The notes under the pieces were generated by a model. The model was not told the DNA's origin. It ran no database searches and saw nothing but the letters and a program-made list of their open reading frames with translations. From positions 58,514-122,513 of the forward strand of contig DLGZ01000060.1 of assembly GCA_002482965.1 (NCBI GenBank): a stretch of 64,000 nt of DNA, in the 5' to 3' direction. The position numbers and the translations under genes were made by a program. Numbering within the stretch: the first letter of the stretch is position 1; each line of letters begins with the position of its first letter. Source of the DNA: Verrucomicrobiaceae bacterium UBA7681 (GTDB lineage: Bacteria > Verrucomicrobiota > Verrucomicrobiia > Verrucomicrobiales > Verrucomicrobiaceae). This document shows, piece after piece, positions 61,992 to 64,000 of this stretch.

Positions 61992-62450
61992 TCACCGAAT
62001 GATCTTCAGTGCGCCCGCTTTGCCCACAGGCCACTTTGCACCTTCTTTGACCCACTTGGTCAGGATCGCATATTCATCCTGCGTCAAACGCTCGCCCACA
62101 GCCGGCATGACACTGACCTTCTGATGCGCTGACTTCACATTCGCCACAAGCAGGCTGCTCTCCGGATGCCCTGGCACGATGTAGGCACCCAGTGCACCCG
62201 AGCGCATGGCCTCCGCGCGGGTTTCGAGACTCATGTGGCCCGGCATCGCCTTGCGGTTATGGCACATCACGCACTTGGCCTCCAGCACCGGCTTCACATG
62301 CGCCGTGAAATCCACAGGGCCGGTCTTGGCAGCGTGAATCGCCTCCTGGCTCAGCACATTCTCACCCATCGGCTTGGTTTCCGGATTGGGTGGCGTGGTG
62401 CAGGATGCGAGCGCGAAGACGCAGAGAAGTGGAACCCAATGAGTGTGCAT
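61992..62450 (-). CDS. Lipoprotein cytochrome c (planctomycete type)
   Basis: About 152 residues from MHTHWVPLLCVF; upstream in-frame codons lack a signal-like pattern. It has a lipobox ALASC at residues 13-17 and a single heme motif CVMCH at residues 60-64, followed by SSLLVANVKSAHQ and VGERLTQDEYAILTKWVKEG, typical of planctomycete-type cytochrome domains. It is a probable membrane-attached electron carrier. It lies just downstream of the macroglobulin-like gene. Confidence 0.85.
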   Translation of the reverse strand: MHTHWVPLLCVFALASCTTPPNPETKPMGENVLSQEAIHAAKTGPVDFTAHVKPVLEAKCVMCHNRKAMPGHMSLETRAEAMRSGALGAYIVPGHPESSLLVANVKSAHQKVSVMPAVGERLTQDEYAILTKWVKEGAKWPVGKAGALKIIR

Positions 62451-62497
62451 GGGGCAACAGGCCCTTAGAATGATGCGCATGCAATGGGTACTAATGC

Positions 62498-64000
62498 TCA
62501 TTTCTTGAAGGCCTTCTCCGCCTTGACCCCCTTGCCTTCGTTTTTGAGCTTGTCAGACCAAGCATTGCGATTGTCCAAGTTGTTGGCGTCGAGCTTGCCA
62601 CGCACATTGAAGAGGTAGGCGTCTTTGCCGGTGACTTTGCCGTGACCCGGGAGACTGCGGCCTTGCTGGGCGGGAGCAGGAGCGGACGGAGGTGGGTTCG
62701 CTGCATTATCCAGAGTAACACCCGCAATCAGCGGCATCAGATTGCCGCGGCTGCGATAGACCGCGTAGCGGGAGTCTCCAAGCTTCACAACAATGACGGC
62801 CTGACCGTGGATGCCGGAAGCATTGAAAGCACCACGCGGATCGGTGCGGCCCTTCTGCGGCTGCGCGGCTCCGCTGGTGTCATAGGCGGCGATTTCGGCA
62901 TCGGCGACGTAGGCTTTGCGTATGCTGTCACGCACCTGCACTCGCACGGCACCATTCTGGGCGTCCTCGTGCACCTCCATGTCCAGTGTGGTGATCAGCA
63001 CCAGACTGCTGGTCATCTGGGAGTCGCCACGGCAGATCACCAGATAGGCGCCCTCGTCCTTCAGCGGCAGCTCGATCGTACGCTTGTTCCAGGCGTAGTC
63101 CATGCCGTTCCCCAGAGGAACCTTCATCTCCGCCTGCGGCGTGATGCCGGAAAGATTCACACTGCCGACACTACTGAGGTCTTTTTGACGCTCCTGCAGC
63201 TTCATCAAATCCACCCGATAGATGAGCAGCACAGCTTCCTTCACATTGCGGTGCTCCAGCTCCACTTTCACCGGCTGGCCGGGTCGTGTGCTCGTGGCAA
63301 AGGGAAGCTTCACACTTTTCTCCTGCAGCATGGTGATGGACTCGCTGGCGTCATCAAACTCGTCCTTCACCTTCTCGTACCAGCGCACCGCTTCGGCAAA
63401 CTTGCCCTGTGCATGATGGATCTGCGCGGTGATGTAGCGGGCATTGGGCGCATCATCGCTGCTGCCTGCGGCCACGGGTGCGGCGGCAGCGAGTGCTTCG
63501 GGGAACTGATACTGCCAGAAACGGCCCAGCGCCGTCATGTAGTGAAAGTTGTTCAGAAAGCTGCTTTTCGTAAACGTCGTCGCGGCATTTCCCGCCGTCT
63601 GCACCACGCTGGCGTAGTTCTTGAGATCAAAGAACACATTGGCCAGGCTGAAGGCGGCATCGTCCGCGAGGTCATCCTTGGCATGCAGGGTCAGCACACG
63701 CCGCAGCAGATCGCGGCTGCGCTCCAGCAGCTGGTTCTTCGTCCACTTCGCCGCTCCAGGGCGCAAGGGCACCAGGGTGGGATCGGCGGCGAATTCTTGA
63801 AAGCGCTGCGCCAGGCTGAAGAACGCCAGCAAGCCGTCCGTGCCGTCCGGATATTCCATCCACAGGCCGATCTGATGCTCCGCACTGCCGGGGAAGTCTC
63901 CCGCGGTTTCCATGGCCGCGCTCACGCCTGCATCACTCACGAAGCTGCTCTCCATCGTGGCACGATAGACCAGCCAGGCGCGTTCGAATTCTCCCATCTG
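62498..64000 (-). CDS. Large secreted protein, C-terminal part (macroglobulin-like; runs off the window)
   Basis: At least 500 residues are encoded and the frame continues off the right edge, so the N-terminus is missing; the ATG at 63997 is probably internal. Residues 20-210 look helical and TPR-like (AEHQIGLWMEYPDGTDGLLA, DDAPNARYITAQIHHAQGKF). The following part has macroglobulin-type beta domains (VKVELEHRNVKEAVLLIYRV, AYLVICRGDSQMTSSLVLIT, DPRGAFNASGIHGQAVIVVK). The C-terminal 60 residues are Lys-rich. Alpha-2-macroglobulin-like proteins trap proteases or act in envelope assembly. This is an inference. Confidence 0.7.
   Translation of the reverse strand, partial: QMGEFERAWLVYRATMESSFVSDAGVSAAMETAGDFPGSAEHQIGLWMEYPDGTDGLLAFFSLAQRFQEFAADPTLVPLRPGAAKWTKNQLLERSRDLLRRVLTLHAKDDLADDAAFSLANVFFDLKNYASVVQTAGNAATTFTKSSFLNNFHYMTALGRFWQYQFPEALAAAAPVAAGSSDDAPNARYITAQIHHAQGKFAEAVRWYEKVKDEFDDASESITMLQEKSVKLPFATSTRPGQPVKVELEHRNVKEAVLLIYRVDLMKLQERQKDLSSVGSVNLSGITPQAEMKVPLGNGMDYAWNKRTIELPLKDEGAYLVICRGDSQMTSSLVLITTLDMEVHEDAQNGAVRVQVRDSIRKAYVADAEIAAYDTSGAAQPQKGRTDPRGAFNASGIHGQAVIVVKLGDSRYAVYRSRGNLMPLIAGVTLDNAANPPPSAPAPAQQGRSLPGHGKVTGKDAYLFNVRGKLDANNLDNRNAWSDKLKNEGKGVKAEKAFKK

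Overview
The window reads as ordinary chromosome from a GC-rich bacterium of the Planctomycetota/Verrucomicrobiota group, most likely a Verrucomicrobiota (Prosthecobacter/Verrucomicrobium-like). I infer this from planctomycete-type CxxCH cytochrome domains fused to other modules, ThuA-like, PQQ-dependent sugar dehydrogenase-like and beta-propeller secreted proteins, many small lipoproteins, and tRNA-Thr/tuf/tRNA-Trp/secE fused to the ribosomal-RNA polymerase operon. There is no species-level proof in the sequence.

Layout. 1-7161 (minus strand): 5' part of smc, a three-gene methionine sulfoxide reductase operon (MsrA-like, msrB, msrA), a BatA-like VWA membrane protein, then a small lipoprotein gene, miaA and aroB. 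7162-12462 is accessory: a Fic protein gene and a secreted VWA protein gene embedded in gene-free DNA made of interspersed and tandem repeats with strong hairpins. 12463-25763 (plus): trnT-tuf-trnW-secE-nusG-rplK-rplA-rplJ-rplL-rpoB-rpoC, closed by a clear intrinsic terminator. 25934-32000: CsbD-like protein, rdgB plus a glycosidase-family lipoprotein, two CNNM/CBS transporters, a ThuA protein and ribF. 32063-38690: an NlpC/P60-like secreted protein bordered by AT-rich DNA, a secreted unknown, lspA with a zinc dehydrogenase carrying a His/Cys-rich insert, a GGQ release-factor-like protein, thyA, and a hairpin-rich gene-free stretch. 38691-49457: secreted unknown, metG-carA, two tandem GYF_2 membrane proteins, a giant cytochrome/WD40/coiled-coil protein, and a PQQ-type sugar dehydrogenase. 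49549-64000: ParE-type toxin-antitoxin pair, archaeal-type proS, a beta-propeller protein, rex, an ABC exporter operon, acylphosphatase with a coiled-coil partner, folP, a beta-helix glycosidase-like protein, a DapA-like TIM barrel, a lipoprotein cytochrome and the C-terminal part of a macroglobulin-like protein.

Most genes are housekeeping (transcription, translation, nucleotide, folate, shikimate and riboflavin metabolism, lipoprotein processing). The least explained parts are the repeat-rich DNA around the Fic gene, with a hairpin family whose stems vary while keeping pairing and whose loop word is conserved; the hairpin-dense gap at 38260-38690; and the 1,208-residue cytochrome/propeller/coiled-coil fusion. 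I found no rRNA, CRISPR array, transposase or phage module.
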